Assembly: GCF_044336245.1 (NCBI RefSeq)
Contig: NZ_CP172346.1
Span: 744,001 to 808,000 of the forward strand
Reading direction: 5' to 3'
Source of the DNA: Schlesneria sphaerica
GTDB lineage: Bacteria; Planctomycetota; Planctomycetia; Planctomycetales; Planctomycetaceae
DNA: 64,000 bases
The notes beneath the pieces were generated by a model. That model saw nothing but the letters and a program-made list of their open reading frames with translations, was not told the origin of the DNA and did not search any database. A program made the translations under genes and the position numbers. Shown here piece by piece: positions 17,803 through 25,313 of this stretch; positions within the stretch are counted from its first letter, which is position 1; the number at the start of each line of letters is the position of its first letter.

Positions 17803-18516
17803 TCAAGCAATCGATTCAGGAATAAGCCGCATTGCGCTCGCTTGGCTCTGCTCAGCCTGCAGTTCTGCCATCTCTGCAGAGATGTCTTTTTTTTGTTGCC
17901 GAAAGTTGGCAAGCTCAGAGTTGACTATGGCGATGGGAGATGAGTTATCCCGTTTTTGACCAAACTCATCAGTTTTCCCGTGTCTGCTTTCAAGACGTTC
18001 CAAATCTCCCTCTCGTTTTCTCAATTCTTCCCCGATCCGTTCCAATCGTTGGTTCAGCTCGGAAACGCGAGGCCCGCATCGATCAATAACCTGTTGGATA
18101 GCCGGATCCGTCGCAGATTTGCTGAGTTCAATTCGAGCTTGATCCCCTTGCCCTGCCACCAGACGCAGCTGACTCGATCTCTCATTTATCTCATTGATTG
18201 CGAGATTGAACTTTGCTTCAGCGGCTTGGAACTCTGCTAAGTGTGGGGCCTTCTCAGACTCGATGGAGTTGAGCTTCAACCTGGCTTCGGCACCCTTTCG
18301 GGCAATTTCGCTCCACTCTCGCCGTTTAGCGAGGAGTGCGACCGACTCCCGCAGATCCTCAATCGTTTTACCGAGCCGCTGAAGTGCCTCGATCACCTCA
18401 TCCTCGGGAGGCTCATTCCCGTCGCAAATGTCAATCACCAACTGCCGCCAGGTCATAGTCTTCTTTTCAGAGGCCAAGCGGCTCTTGGTGACCAGTCTTT
18501 CAAAAAAGCCAAGCAT
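17803..18516 (-). CDS. Coiled-coil protein, 237 residues
   Basis: The product has long stretches of heptad-like sequence. Examples are VIEALQRLGKTIEDLRESV, LNQRLERIGEELRKREGDLE and LANFRQQKKDISAEMAELQA. It lacks membrane segments and catalytic motifs. In phage-type operons such proteins can be scaffolds or structural helpers, but nothing here decides this. It starts 34 bp after the end of the HExxH gene and is part of the same leftward run. Confidence 0.6.
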   Translation of the reverse strand: MLGFFERLVTKSRLASEKKTMTWRQLVIDICDGNEPPEDEVIEALQRLGKTIEDLRESVALLAKRREWSEIARKGAEARLKLNSIESEKAPHLAEFQAAEAKFNLAINEINERSSQLRLVAGQGDQARIELSKSATDPAIQQVIDRCGPRVSELNQRLERIGEELRKREGDLERLESRHGKTDEFGQKRDNSSPIAIVNSELANFRQQKKDISAEMAELQAEQSQASAMRLIPESIA

Positions 18517-18549
18517 GTGTTCCCTTTCCGGAAACGGGGGTGTATGGGT

Positions 18550-19290
18550 TCACGTCGACGCTACAGCAGCGAGATCGGTAGCCCACATTTTCAAAAAGTC
18601 TTTTGGACAGCGAGACGAGAGAATCTGCCGGATCGGTTCGTCCCGCCGGGAATCGATTTCGTCCTGCAAGGCTGCCAGATACGTTGCGATCGGTGTGCGG
18701 TACCCGTATCCCTTCCAGTCCCCAAGATAGGACAACGGGATTTCCCAGCCTCGGCAGTACATGCGTTCCTGCAAGTGAAGAATGGCCCGCAGAAACTGAA
18801 GGCCATGAGTAGCCCAGGCCGGCTTACCTGAGTATGCAGGCCACTTATCTGGATGCAGTCGCAACGTCTCAGACAGGCTGATGCCAGTCTGAACTTTGGT
18901 TTCAGGTGGACTGTCTGGATTGCGAAGCATCGAAGGCGAGCTTAATAGATGGGCCATCTCGTGAATCGCACGGCACGTTAGAACCACGTGCCTGTAATCA
19001 CTCCGGTCGGCAGCCAGCAGGACGGTCGGCCCAATCCCGTTTCGGCGGTATTCCGGGATACAATGCCAGAGCATCCAACCGAGTTCCGGACAGCTCAATC
19101 CCCCGATGTCGGGATGAACCTCGTATTCGGTTTCGTCGAGCAGGACGATATACGCGGTTGCAGCCCCTTCAGCGGCGAGATCCGATTGAAGGATTCTCGA
19201 AAGGTGGTATTCGAGCCGATCGCAGAGGTCCCTTGATGCCGACAGCAGCCAGGGCCGTTTCAGTCCATTCGATCTAACGGTCTTCGACAT
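18550..19290 (-). CDS. Putative zinc peptidase-like protein with HEMAH motif
   Basis: The start at 19290 (MSKTVRSNGLKRPWLL) gives 246 residues; an upstream extension to 19413 exists but lacks a ribosome site. A central HEMAH (within TCRAIHEMAHLLSSPSMLR) matches the HExxH zinc-protease motif. ETLRLHPDKWPAYSGKPAW with WATHGLQFLRAILHL follows. I do not recognise the full family; the layout is of an element-encoded protein of unknown target. It could process element proteins or be a toxin-like effector. It lies downstream of dnaB in the leftward transcript. Confidence 0.5.
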   Translation of the reverse strand: MSKTVRSNGLKRPWLLSASRDLCDRLEYHLSRILQSDLAAEGAATAYIVLLDETEYEVHPDIGGLSCPELGWMLWHCIPEYRRNGIGPTVLLAADRSDYRHVVLTCRAIHEMAHLLSSPSMLRNPDSPPETKVQTGISLSETLRLHPDKWPAYSGKPAWATHGLQFLRAILHLQERMYCRGWEIPLSYLGDWKGYGYRTPIATYLAALQDEIDSRRDEPIRQILSSRCPKDFLKMWATDLAAVAST

Positions 19291-19479
19291 TGTCGATCTT
19301 TCAGTAAGGTGGTTCGAAGTATTCAAGCCTCGGTGAATCGCTGAGTCAGCAGCGACAAGCGGAACTGCCTGCAGCATCGTCAAGAACAACGATCCCGGCC
19401 GCAGAGGCCTCACTCGTCACGATTGACGAGGCTCGAGACATTCGGAGACCCAATCGATTTGATGAAGTGCGCTCGAGGT

Positions 19480-20835
19480 TCATCGGTTGGCCGTCTCCCA
19501 CGGATCGGAAGGGAAGTCACTGTCAGGGACCCACTCTTCGAGGCGCTGACGAGCGGCATTGATTCGAAGTTGGATGATCGGAGTAGCAATTCCCCGGCTA
19601 CGATTCTTCACCTGGTAGATGCGGTATTCGTCAGGACGCTCGTAGTCCGACTGAATCATCACAGGCCAGTAAGGGAACAAGATCACGTCCGCATCCTGTT
19701 CGAGTTGCCCGCTTCCCTGCAGATCGCTCATCGTCGGCGTGGCGTCTGCCCGGGAGGTGATTTGACGGTTCAGCTGCGCGAGCAACAGCACGATGATGTC
19801 ATGCTTTCTCGCAAGTGATTTTGAGCGAATCGAAACCTCAGTGATTTGTTCGTAACGGGTCTTTGCATCCGCCACTTTGATCAACTGGGCGTAGTCGATG
19901 GCCACGATCTTCGTTGCGTACTTCTGGACACTCTCAGCCACAGCACGCTCTACAGCATCCATCGTCCCGCAGAACTCGGAAACCGCGATGGGAGCCCGGT
20001 GGCGATAGTGCTCGCTGACTTCCCACCGTAGCCGATTGAGGTCTGTTCCCCACTCTGATTTCGGTGTCGTCATGATCCCCTGCAGCGCCCTCTGCGCGAG
20101 CATGTCGCGGCTCATTTCTTCAGAAACGATCAGCCCGGGGAAACCGTGACTCGCGGCCGCGTCGATCCAATTGCAAGCCACCATGGATTTCCCATGGGAG
20201 GGACGGCCCCCAATGACGACCATTTCTCCCGCGGCCACCCCGCCAATGGCCCTGTCGATGGCGGGGATCCCGATATGAAACGTTTCTCCCGTCCCGGTCT
20301 CGAGACGGTCGCAATACTCCGCCACGGCGTCTGGCATCAGAACCGTTCTTCGCCGTCGCTCCTTCGGAAAGGGTGTGGAGAGTGTCGCGATTCTGGACCG
20401 GATCCCATCGAGATCCGTTTCGAATAACGCGAGTCTCTTCAATTCGTCCAGGTCCGAAATCAGCTTCTGATAGGCTGCCCGGGCAACGACAATCCGGGAC
20501 CATTCTTCAGCATGGTCTTCAACATAACCCTGAGCTTCTTCGAGCAGACCGAAAAGATAGATCGCTCCGTCAGGTAGCTCTGAGAGCATCCCCAGCTGTG
20601 ACACTCTTTCGAGGACAGTGACCGCATCAACAGGGATGTCTTCCGAATGAAGCTCCTCCATCGCCTTCCAGATGGCGCGGTGAGCGGGATGAACCAGCTG
20701 GGTTCCGTCGAATTCTCCAACTCGAACGATGTAGCGGGAGTGATTCAGCAACAGTGTTGCGATCAACCATTTCTCTGCCTGATCAGCTTTGACTCGCCCA
20801 GCGTAGGACGCCGGTTCAGCTTGTTGTGTCGTCAT
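19480..20835 (-). CDS. dnaB: Replicative DNA helicase DnaB (element-encoded)
   Basis: The 451-residue product has the DnaB N-terminal domain (AEKWLIATLLLNHSRYI and AIYLFGLLEEAQGYV) and the RecA-like C-terminal ATPase. The Walker A region is GGRPSHGKSMVACNW near residue 212, the Walker B region is KIVAIDYAQLI near 322, and SDLQGSGQLEQDADVILFPY is the typical DnaB motif. It unwinds DNA at the replication fork. Its start overlaps the stop of the initiator-like gene (ATGA), so both form a replication module of element 1. A diverged fragment of the Walker A region occurs separately at 21989-22264. Confidence 0.93.
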   Translation of the reverse strand: MTTQQAEPASYAGRVKADQAEKWLIATLLLNHSRYIVRVGEFDGTQLVHPAHRAIWKAMEELHSEDIPVDAVTVLERVSQLGMLSELPDGAIYLFGLLEEAQGYVEDHAEEWSRIVVARAAYQKLISDLDELKRLALFETDLDGIRSRIATLSTPFPKERRRRTVLMPDAVAEYCDRLETGTGETFHIGIPAIDRAIGGVAAGEMVVIGGRPSHGKSMVACNWIDAAASHGFPGLIVSEEMSRDMLAQRALQGIMTTPKSEWGTDLNRLRWEVSEHYRHRAPIAVSEFCGTMDAVERAVAESVQKYATKIVAIDYAQLIKVADAKTRYEQITEVSIRSKSLARKHDIIVLLLAQLNRQITSRADATPTMSDLQGSGQLEQDADVILFPYWPVMIQSDYERPDEYRIYQVKNRSRGIATPIIQLRINAARQRLEEWVPDSDFPSDPWETANR

Positions 20836-21608
20836 CGAATGATGTGTCCAAGTGAGTTAACTTTTGTCTCGTGGATCTTTGGAACGCGGGGGACCTTCAG
20901 TGTCCGGTCTGAATAACGCATGGCTGGACCGTCGCGCTGACGGTCGCGACTCGACCAATTGCGGAATGCGGCTTTCCAGTCCCGCATGGGATTCTTGCCA
21001 ACCTTCCAGCCGTTCGACTCGTAAAAGTCCACGAACGACTGGGCATCGACTTCGGAACCGATCTGGCGGCAGTAGTCCTGAATTTCGGCCACGGTCGGCT
21101 TTTGGAACCGCGTGGCTTTCGGACTTGGTGCAGGTTCGGTTTGTTGGTTTATCTCACCAGGTGACGAACAGACCGCTTGCGGTCCCCTATATGTATTATC
21201 CATTCCATTAGACTCCATTCCGTCGCGAGGCGTCGTCGATTGCTCGACGAGCCCTCGACGAACGCTCGTCGAATTCGGAGCGTCAGGACGTGGATATTTG
21301 ATGGTGGGGCGATCTACCTTTTGATGACGATCCCAGCCTGAAACATGCCAGTATCGCTCGTTTCCAGCTTCGAATTCCTCAAGCAGTCCGTTGGATATGA
21401 GTTCCCGGACCATGCCCTGAATCTCATCGTCGGTCACGGTATCGCCTGGGAAAACCTCCATCTTGAGACGCTTGACGCTCGCGGGGTGGACTCCCCCATC
21501 GTCGCAGAAGCACCACAAGCCGACGAACAGTAGTCGAGCACTCGTCGAGCACTCGACGATTTGTTCCGAAGTGAAGAATTCTGGCTTGATCGTGCGAATG
21601 CGTGCCAT
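20832..21608 (-). CDS. Phage-type replication initiator / winged-helix protein
   Basis: The 258-residue product begins MARIRTIKPEFFTSEQI, the hallmark of phage replication proteins with an N-terminal winged-helix domain. LLFVGLWCFCDDGGVHPAS, VTDDEIQGMVRELISNGLL and FEAGNERYWHVSGWDRHQKV follow. The C-terminal part (VAEIQDYCRQIGSEVDAQSF through NPMRDWKAAFRNWSSR) matches the common phage replisome organiser tail. It overlaps dnaB by 4 bp and likely binds the element's origin and loads the helicase. Confidence 0.85.
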   Translation of the reverse strand: MARIRTIKPEFFTSEQIVECSTSARLLFVGLWCFCDDGGVHPASVKRLKMEVFPGDTVTDDEIQGMVRELISNGLLEEFEAGNERYWHVSGWDRHQKVDRPTIKYPRPDAPNSTSVRRGLVEQSTTPRDGMESNGMDNTYRGPQAVCSSPGEINQQTEPAPSPKATRFQKPTVAEIQDYCRQIGSEVDAQSFVDFYESNGWKVGKNPMRDWKAAFRNWSSRDRQRDGPAMRYSDRTLKVPRVPKIHETKVNSLGHIIR

Positions 21609-21613
21609 GTTGA

Positions 21614-21916
21614 TTAGCCCCTCCGAAGGCCAAGAATTACGGGATGTGTTGAGAGAATTCTTCCGATTTGCATGGGTCCCCTTGAGAAGTGGGCTTCGTC
21701 GTCGCGATGCAGAATGTTCCCCTGATCGTCGATCCCGAGCCTTTTGCGGTGAAAAGCCATCGCTGCGCGCAGCATCCCCCTGACATCGTGGGGAACGGCA
21801 CTTGAATCGCCCTGGGCCTGAATTAGAGCGCGAGCAGGTGAGGGAACGGGGGAGACTGGACGTGGTCGCGATATTCCCCGAAGCGTTCGGGTTGATTGTT
21901 TGACATCCATCGGCAT
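21614..21916 (-). CDS. Small basic protein, 100 residues
   Basis: The start at 21916 (MPMDVKQSTRTLRGISRPR) is preceded by AAAGGA. The middle of the product has MLRAAMAFHRKRLGIDDQGN, a basic helical stretch. I do not recognise a family. The gene ends 5 bp before the replication initiator start, so it belongs to the replication transcript of element 1. Confidence 0.5.
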   Translation of the reverse strand: MPMDVKQSTRTLRGISRPRPVSPVPSPARALIQAQGDSSAVPHDVRGMLRAAMAFHRKRLGIDDQGNILHRDDEAHFSRGPMQIGRILSTHPVILGLRRG

Positions 21917-21960
21917 AATGACGCGTGTCCTTTCAAAAGTGTGGTTTTTGACTGGGCGTG

Positions 21961-21985
21961 CCACGGGTTGCAGCCCGTGGTTTTT
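21961..21985 (+). terminator. Hairpin with T-tract (plus-strand orientation)
   Basis: CCACGGG (21961-21967) pairs with CCCGTGG (21974-21980) and five T residues follow. It has the form of a rho-independent terminator on the plus strand, although all genes nearby are on the minus strand. It lies between the truncated DnaB-like gene and the next gene. It may protect the leftward transcript from opposing transcription, or be a scar of a past rearrangement. Confidence 0.5.
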
Positions 21986-21988
21986 CGT

Positions 21989-22264
21989 TTAACGTGATTC
22001 GCGGCTCATTTCTTCCGAGATGATCAGGCCGGGGAACCCATGGCTCGCGGAAGCGTCAATCCAGTTGCAGGCAACCATGGACTTGCCGTGCGACGGTCGC
22101 CCGCCGATGACGATCATTTCCCCCATGGCAACCTCGCCGATCGCTCCGGGGGCTGGACCTGCAGCAAGTGAGGCACAGGCCGCCATCAACAAGGCGTCCG
22201 AATTGCGCGGGGAGTTCTGTGGCGAAGTGAAGTCGCAGAGGGGTCGTTGTGATGCGAGTGACAT
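21989..22264 (-). CDS. Truncated DnaB-like ATPase fragment, 91 residues
   Basis: The start at 22264 (MSLASQRPLCDFTSPQNS) has a GGAG site 9 nt upstream. After about 45 unrelated residues the product reads EMIVIGGRPSHGKSMVACNW and continues almost identically to the complete DnaB encoded at 19480-20835. It stops 15-20 residues later with SEEMSRESR. It therefore carries a Walker A loop but lacks Walker B and all later helicase motifs. The DNA of the two copies is clearly diverged, so this is not a recent duplication. It may be a helicase remnant or a small regulator that interferes with the hexamer. Confidence 0.6.
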   Translation of the reverse strand: MSLASQRPLCDFTSPQNSPRNSDALLMAACASLAAGPAPGAIGEVAMGEMIVIGGRPSHGKSMVACNWIDASASHGFPGLIISEEMSRESR

Positions 22265-22389
22265 CAAATGAAACTCCGTTAGTGAATTGCGGAACTGGAA
22301 TCTGATCTCAATCGACGGTTCCGCTTCCGTCCTGGGCCACCAAAAACTCTTGACCGGACGTTCGCCAGGTGACGGCGTAGAGCTTTTAT

Positions 22390-22656
22390 TCAGAACCACG
22401 CCCGCTTAGCAGCGGACGGCTTTTTGAGAAGCTTGCGTTTGGTGGATCCGGCATTCGGTGACTGAATCGAGAGTCGAGAGAGCTCGAATGCCTCAAGGTC
22501 CTCTGGGCGAATTCGCCAACTCGGTCGACGGGCATTTCTATCGCGAGTTACGTTGATTGCCTTAAGCTCTTTGTTCGCGATGAACCTGGAAACAGCATCT
22601 CTGTCGACGCCGAGACGCGCTGCTACCTCGTCAATGGTGAGTACTGGCGTCAGCAT
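22390..22656 (-). CDS. Excisionase-type helix-turn-helix protein
   Basis: The 88-residue product has an HTH_17 pattern: LTIDEVAARLGVDRDAVSR, then a positively charged wing and WRIRPEDLEAFELSR. A strong ribosome site (GAAGGAGGTGGGGAC) precedes the ATG. The start overlaps the stop of the upstream HTH gene. It is likely an excisionase or an operator-binding regulator of element 1. Confidence 0.7.
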   Translation of the reverse strand: MLTPVLTIDEVAARLGVDRDAVSRFIANKELKAINVTRDRNARRPSWRIRPEDLEAFELSRLSIQSPNAGSTKRKLLKKPSAAKRAWF

Positions 22657-22883
22657 GTCCCCACCTCCTTCGTTGAGGAGCGGGCAATGTCAAATGCCTC
22701 TAAATCTGCCGGGTTCACCTTCCATCGTGGCAGGCGACCATTCTGGGCAGCGTAATTCACTGCTCTAAGTTCACCTGAATGAATCCAAGCCAAGACCTTG
22801 GAGACGTTTACCCCACGGCTTTTTGCGATAGCGCTCGGTGAAAGATAAACAGCTAACGCAGGTTGGCGAATCGCGGTTGCCAT
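22650..22883 (-). CDS. Second excisionase-type helix-turn-helix protein
   Basis: The start at 22883 (MATAIRQPALAVYLSPS) follows a CGGAGTT site and gives 77 residues. The product has LSPSAIAKSRGVNVSKVLAW and LPRWKVNPADLEAFDIAR, the same architecture as the neighbouring HTH protein, with which it shares a WxxxPxDLEAF tail. The two tandem paralogues probably bind similar DNA sites at the element ends or control the early transcript. Confidence 0.65.
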   Translation of the reverse strand: MATAIRQPALAVYLSPSAIAKSRGVNVSKVLAWIHSGELRAVNYAAQNGRLPRWKVNPADLEAFDIARSSTKEVGTC

Positions 22884-22997
22884 AACCAAAACTCCGAATG
22901 TGACCAAACCGAACTGGTCGCCATTCTTTATTTCTTGGCTTGGCGTAGCCACGGCCTATTTTTGGCGTGACTACGGATGGTTTCTGCCGCGACTGCG

Positions 22998-24026
22998 TCA
23001 AACCCACTTAGAGCCCTTGGTTTTGTGGGTGTCGATCCTCTTTTGGATCTCTTCCGGCATGGATCTGATGATGCGATCTGGTCGGTTGTCCCCCGGAACC
23101 AGATTGTCGTAATCACCTTTTGTCATGCGCTCCGACGAATTGATCAAGCAATCCAGATATTCGGCCTGCTCGGGTGTCAGGGGGATGGGAACCTTGTCGA
23201 GCACAATATGAGGCCGATCACCCTTCACGACTGTCGGTCGAGGAGATTCTTTCCGTCGATCTGGCTCATTGTCTCCAGCCCTTTTTTCGCCTTCATATAC
23301 TCCGATCTCAGTCGGAACTACATCACCATCACTCGTATCACGATTACCAAAACGAACTCCGCCCTCAGATTCAATCAATCGGAAAAATTCGGGTTTTCGT
23401 TCGGAACTGATGGCCAACCAATCGCAAGAAATAGTGCCGCGGCTGGTCAGGTGATCGCTGTCAATAGTTGCGATCGTAGATTTCACACCCCTATTCCATC
23501 CGTCACGCGGGCCCGCTACGGCAATGCGATCAAGTAACGTAATTCTTTCTACGTCGATGTTTGCGGATAAGCGAGTCCATTCAGAGTAGTTCGCTAAGCA
23601 TGTGAGATTGTCAACGCGTTTTGATAATGACTCGAAATTGTCATTGATGTACTCAAGAATTCCGTTCGGCCAGTTGGGGAAGTCTCTCGGCTTATCCGGA
23701 AACACTATGTTCCAACAAACGTGCAAGAGTGCTGCTCCGCATGCATTTGCGGTGGTCTGTATAATCTCAAGTTCAGGGTTGTCTGCCCACGGTTTGACGA
23801 CCACAGGAGTGTGTTGCAATCCATTGAGTTTCACGATCTCGTCTGACCACGGCTGAAGCCATCCATCGGCCAAATCTATCAAATATGCGTTGGCGCCGGC
23901 CGTTGGGCCAAAACATATCAGATAGCTCATAACACGACGCTTCCAGACACCTTCAAAAACAAGTCGGAAGAATTGGGCATTATGTCTTGAGATATACTCA
24001 AAATTATCGAGCGATGCTTCACTCAC
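22998..24026 (-). CDS. Hypothetical protein, 342 residues
   Basis: The product starts MSEASLDNFEYISRHNAQFF and contains ACGAALLHVCWNIVFPDKPR and a C-terminal charged region (RPTVVKGDRPHIVLDKVP, then AEYLDCLINSSERMTKGDYD). The C-terminal section resembles short winged-helix-like modules that planctomycete proteins carry at their ends, but I cannot assign it. No membrane segment. It is the first gene after the integrase in the leftward transcript of element 1, a position often used for repressors or cargo. Confidence 0.5.
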   Translation of the reverse strand: MSEASLDNFEYISRHNAQFFRLVFEGVWKRRVMSYLICFGPTAGANAYLIDLADGWLQPWSDEIVKLNGLQHTPVVVKPWADNPELEIIQTTANACGAALLHVCWNIVFPDKPRDFPNWPNGILEYINDNFESLSKRVDNLTCLANYSEWTRLSANIDVERITLLDRIAVAGPRDGWNRGVKSTIATIDSDHLTSRGTISCDWLAISSERKPEFFRLIESEGGVRFGNRDTSDGDVVPTEIGVYEGEKRAGDNEPDRRKESPRPTVVKGDRPHIVLDKVPIPLTPEQAEYLDCLINSSERMTKGDYDNLVPGDNRPDRIIRSMPEEIQKRIDTHKTKGSKWV

Positions 24027-24063
24027 TTGCCACCCGTTTCGTTGGTGACGTTTCAGAAATACA

Positions 24064-24120
24064 AAGCGAGGCGCAGGGACTGAAACAGGTCCTCTTCCCC
24101 TGCCGGGTAGCGCCTCGCTT
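24064..24120. terminator. Long inverted repeat between the integrase and the next gene
   Basis: AAGCGAGGCGC (24064-24074) pairs with GCGCCTCGCTT (24110-24120). An inner CAGGG/CCCTG stem lies within. The element sits 15 bp after the integrase stop codon on the minus strand and 38 bp before the next start. It may terminate integrase transcription or act as a structured leader. Confidence 0.5.
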
Positions 24121-24134
24121 GTTCGATCATACGG

Positions 24135-25313
24135 CTATTGAGTAATGTTCACGGACGTCGACCACACCCAACGTCGCACGTGATTCGCGACTGCTTTCAA
24201 ACGCTCGTCATCGATTCGCTGTCGATAGACTGCCGCCATGTCATCTGAGTCAGGAGCGTGTCCCATGATTGAATCTACAGCAATTTGATCCCGCGAGTCT
24301 CCTCCGACAGTTTCGAACGTACGACGCAGGCTGTAGAAGTTTCGGCGATTCCCGCCCAAATCCAACTTGACCAAGAGTTTGGAAAATGCCCCTCCAACTG
24401 CATCGCATACGGCCCCACTCTCACCCAAACGAACGAATGGAGCGCCGTACTTTGTGATGAACACCAAATCAGAGCACTCAGGGCTCTTTGGATCCGGTCG
24501 CTGAATAAACCACTCGCGAAGCGCGGCCACAGTCTCCGGCCATAAAAAACATCGTCGTTCAATGTGGGTTTTGGGTCTGGGATACTTTAACCAACATGTT
24601 TCCAAGTTAAGAGCCGATCGGGGAAGCGTCGAACAATCCGTTTGACCGAATCCGCAGTTGATCCCCAGAAGAATCATAGATTTCAATGGTTGCTTTGCAG
24701 CGTCGATAACTCTTTTCAGTTCCGCTGCTTCGAACATCTTCGGCGGTAGCTTGTTCCTCTCGGCCCGCAATGACGCCCTGTCTGGAAGGTCAAAGTTTTG
24801 ACCGAATTTCAGAGGTGCCTCGATAAGATCCTGGTCGGACGCAAACTTGAAAAGAATGCGAGCCAGGCGAATTCGATTGGCGAGGGTGACTTTCCCAACT
24901 TGCCCCTTGGCTCCCATGGCAAGTTTCGCTCGCACCTGGTCGAAGTCTTTCGGCTTCAAATTTTCGACAACCCGATTTTTTCCGAGAATCGCGGTGATAC
25001 GTTTGCACGAATTCAAATAGTCAAAGTGCATCCGCCGCGACAGTTCGCCACTTTGAACGAGCAATTCCTTCGAATCGAGAAATTCAGTGCAGAGATCCAT
25101 CAATGTCAACTGTTCGTCGGTTGCCATCGGTAATGGCTCCCGGCCCGCTTGCAGATCGTCCACTTGATGACGATACTTGTCCAAAGCGGCAGTGGGATCG
25201 GCCCAACCGCCGAAGTGATGGAGCTTGCCTTTGATCTTCTTGCACCACGTGCCGTTCGGATGTGCCGTAAGGGGGAAATCCTTGTACGGCTTTTCGGGCT
25301 TGACCGCTCGCAT
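24135..25313 (-). CDS. Divergent tyrosine recombinase/integrase of element 1
   Basis: The 392-residue product has an N-terminal arm/core-binding part and a C-terminal tyrosine recombinase fold. Against the canonical pattern, GLRxxEL is replaced by GFGQTDCSTL near residue 223, so the first catalytic arginine position is glycine. PRPKT supplies the beta-hairpin lysine. HxLRH is replaced by YSLRRTFE, keeping only the second arginine. MGHAPDSDDMAAVYRQR near residue 355 supplies the histidine and tyrosine. I recall this GxGxTD variant as common in planctomycetes. Its gene starts 126 bp from the tRNA repeat, which fits the integrase of element 1. Confidence 0.8.
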   Translation of the reverse strand: MRAVKPEKPYKDFPLTAHPNGTWCKKIKGKLHHFGGWADPTAALDKYRHQVDDLQAGREPLPMATDEQLTLMDLCTEFLDSKELLVQSGELSRRMHFDYLNSCKRITAILGKNRVVENLKPKDFDQVRAKLAMGAKGQVGKVTLANRIRLARILFKFASDQDLIEAPLKFGQNFDLPDRASLRAERNKLPPKMFEAAELKRVIDAAKQPLKSMILLGINCGFGQTDCSTLPRSALNLETCWLKYPRPKTHIERRCFLWPETVAALREWFIQRPDPKSPECSDLVFITKYGAPFVRLGESGAVCDAVGGAFSKLLVKLDLGGNRRNFYSLRRTFETVGGDSRDQIAVDSIMGHAPDSDDMAAVYRQRIDDERLKAVANHVRRWVWSTSVNITQ

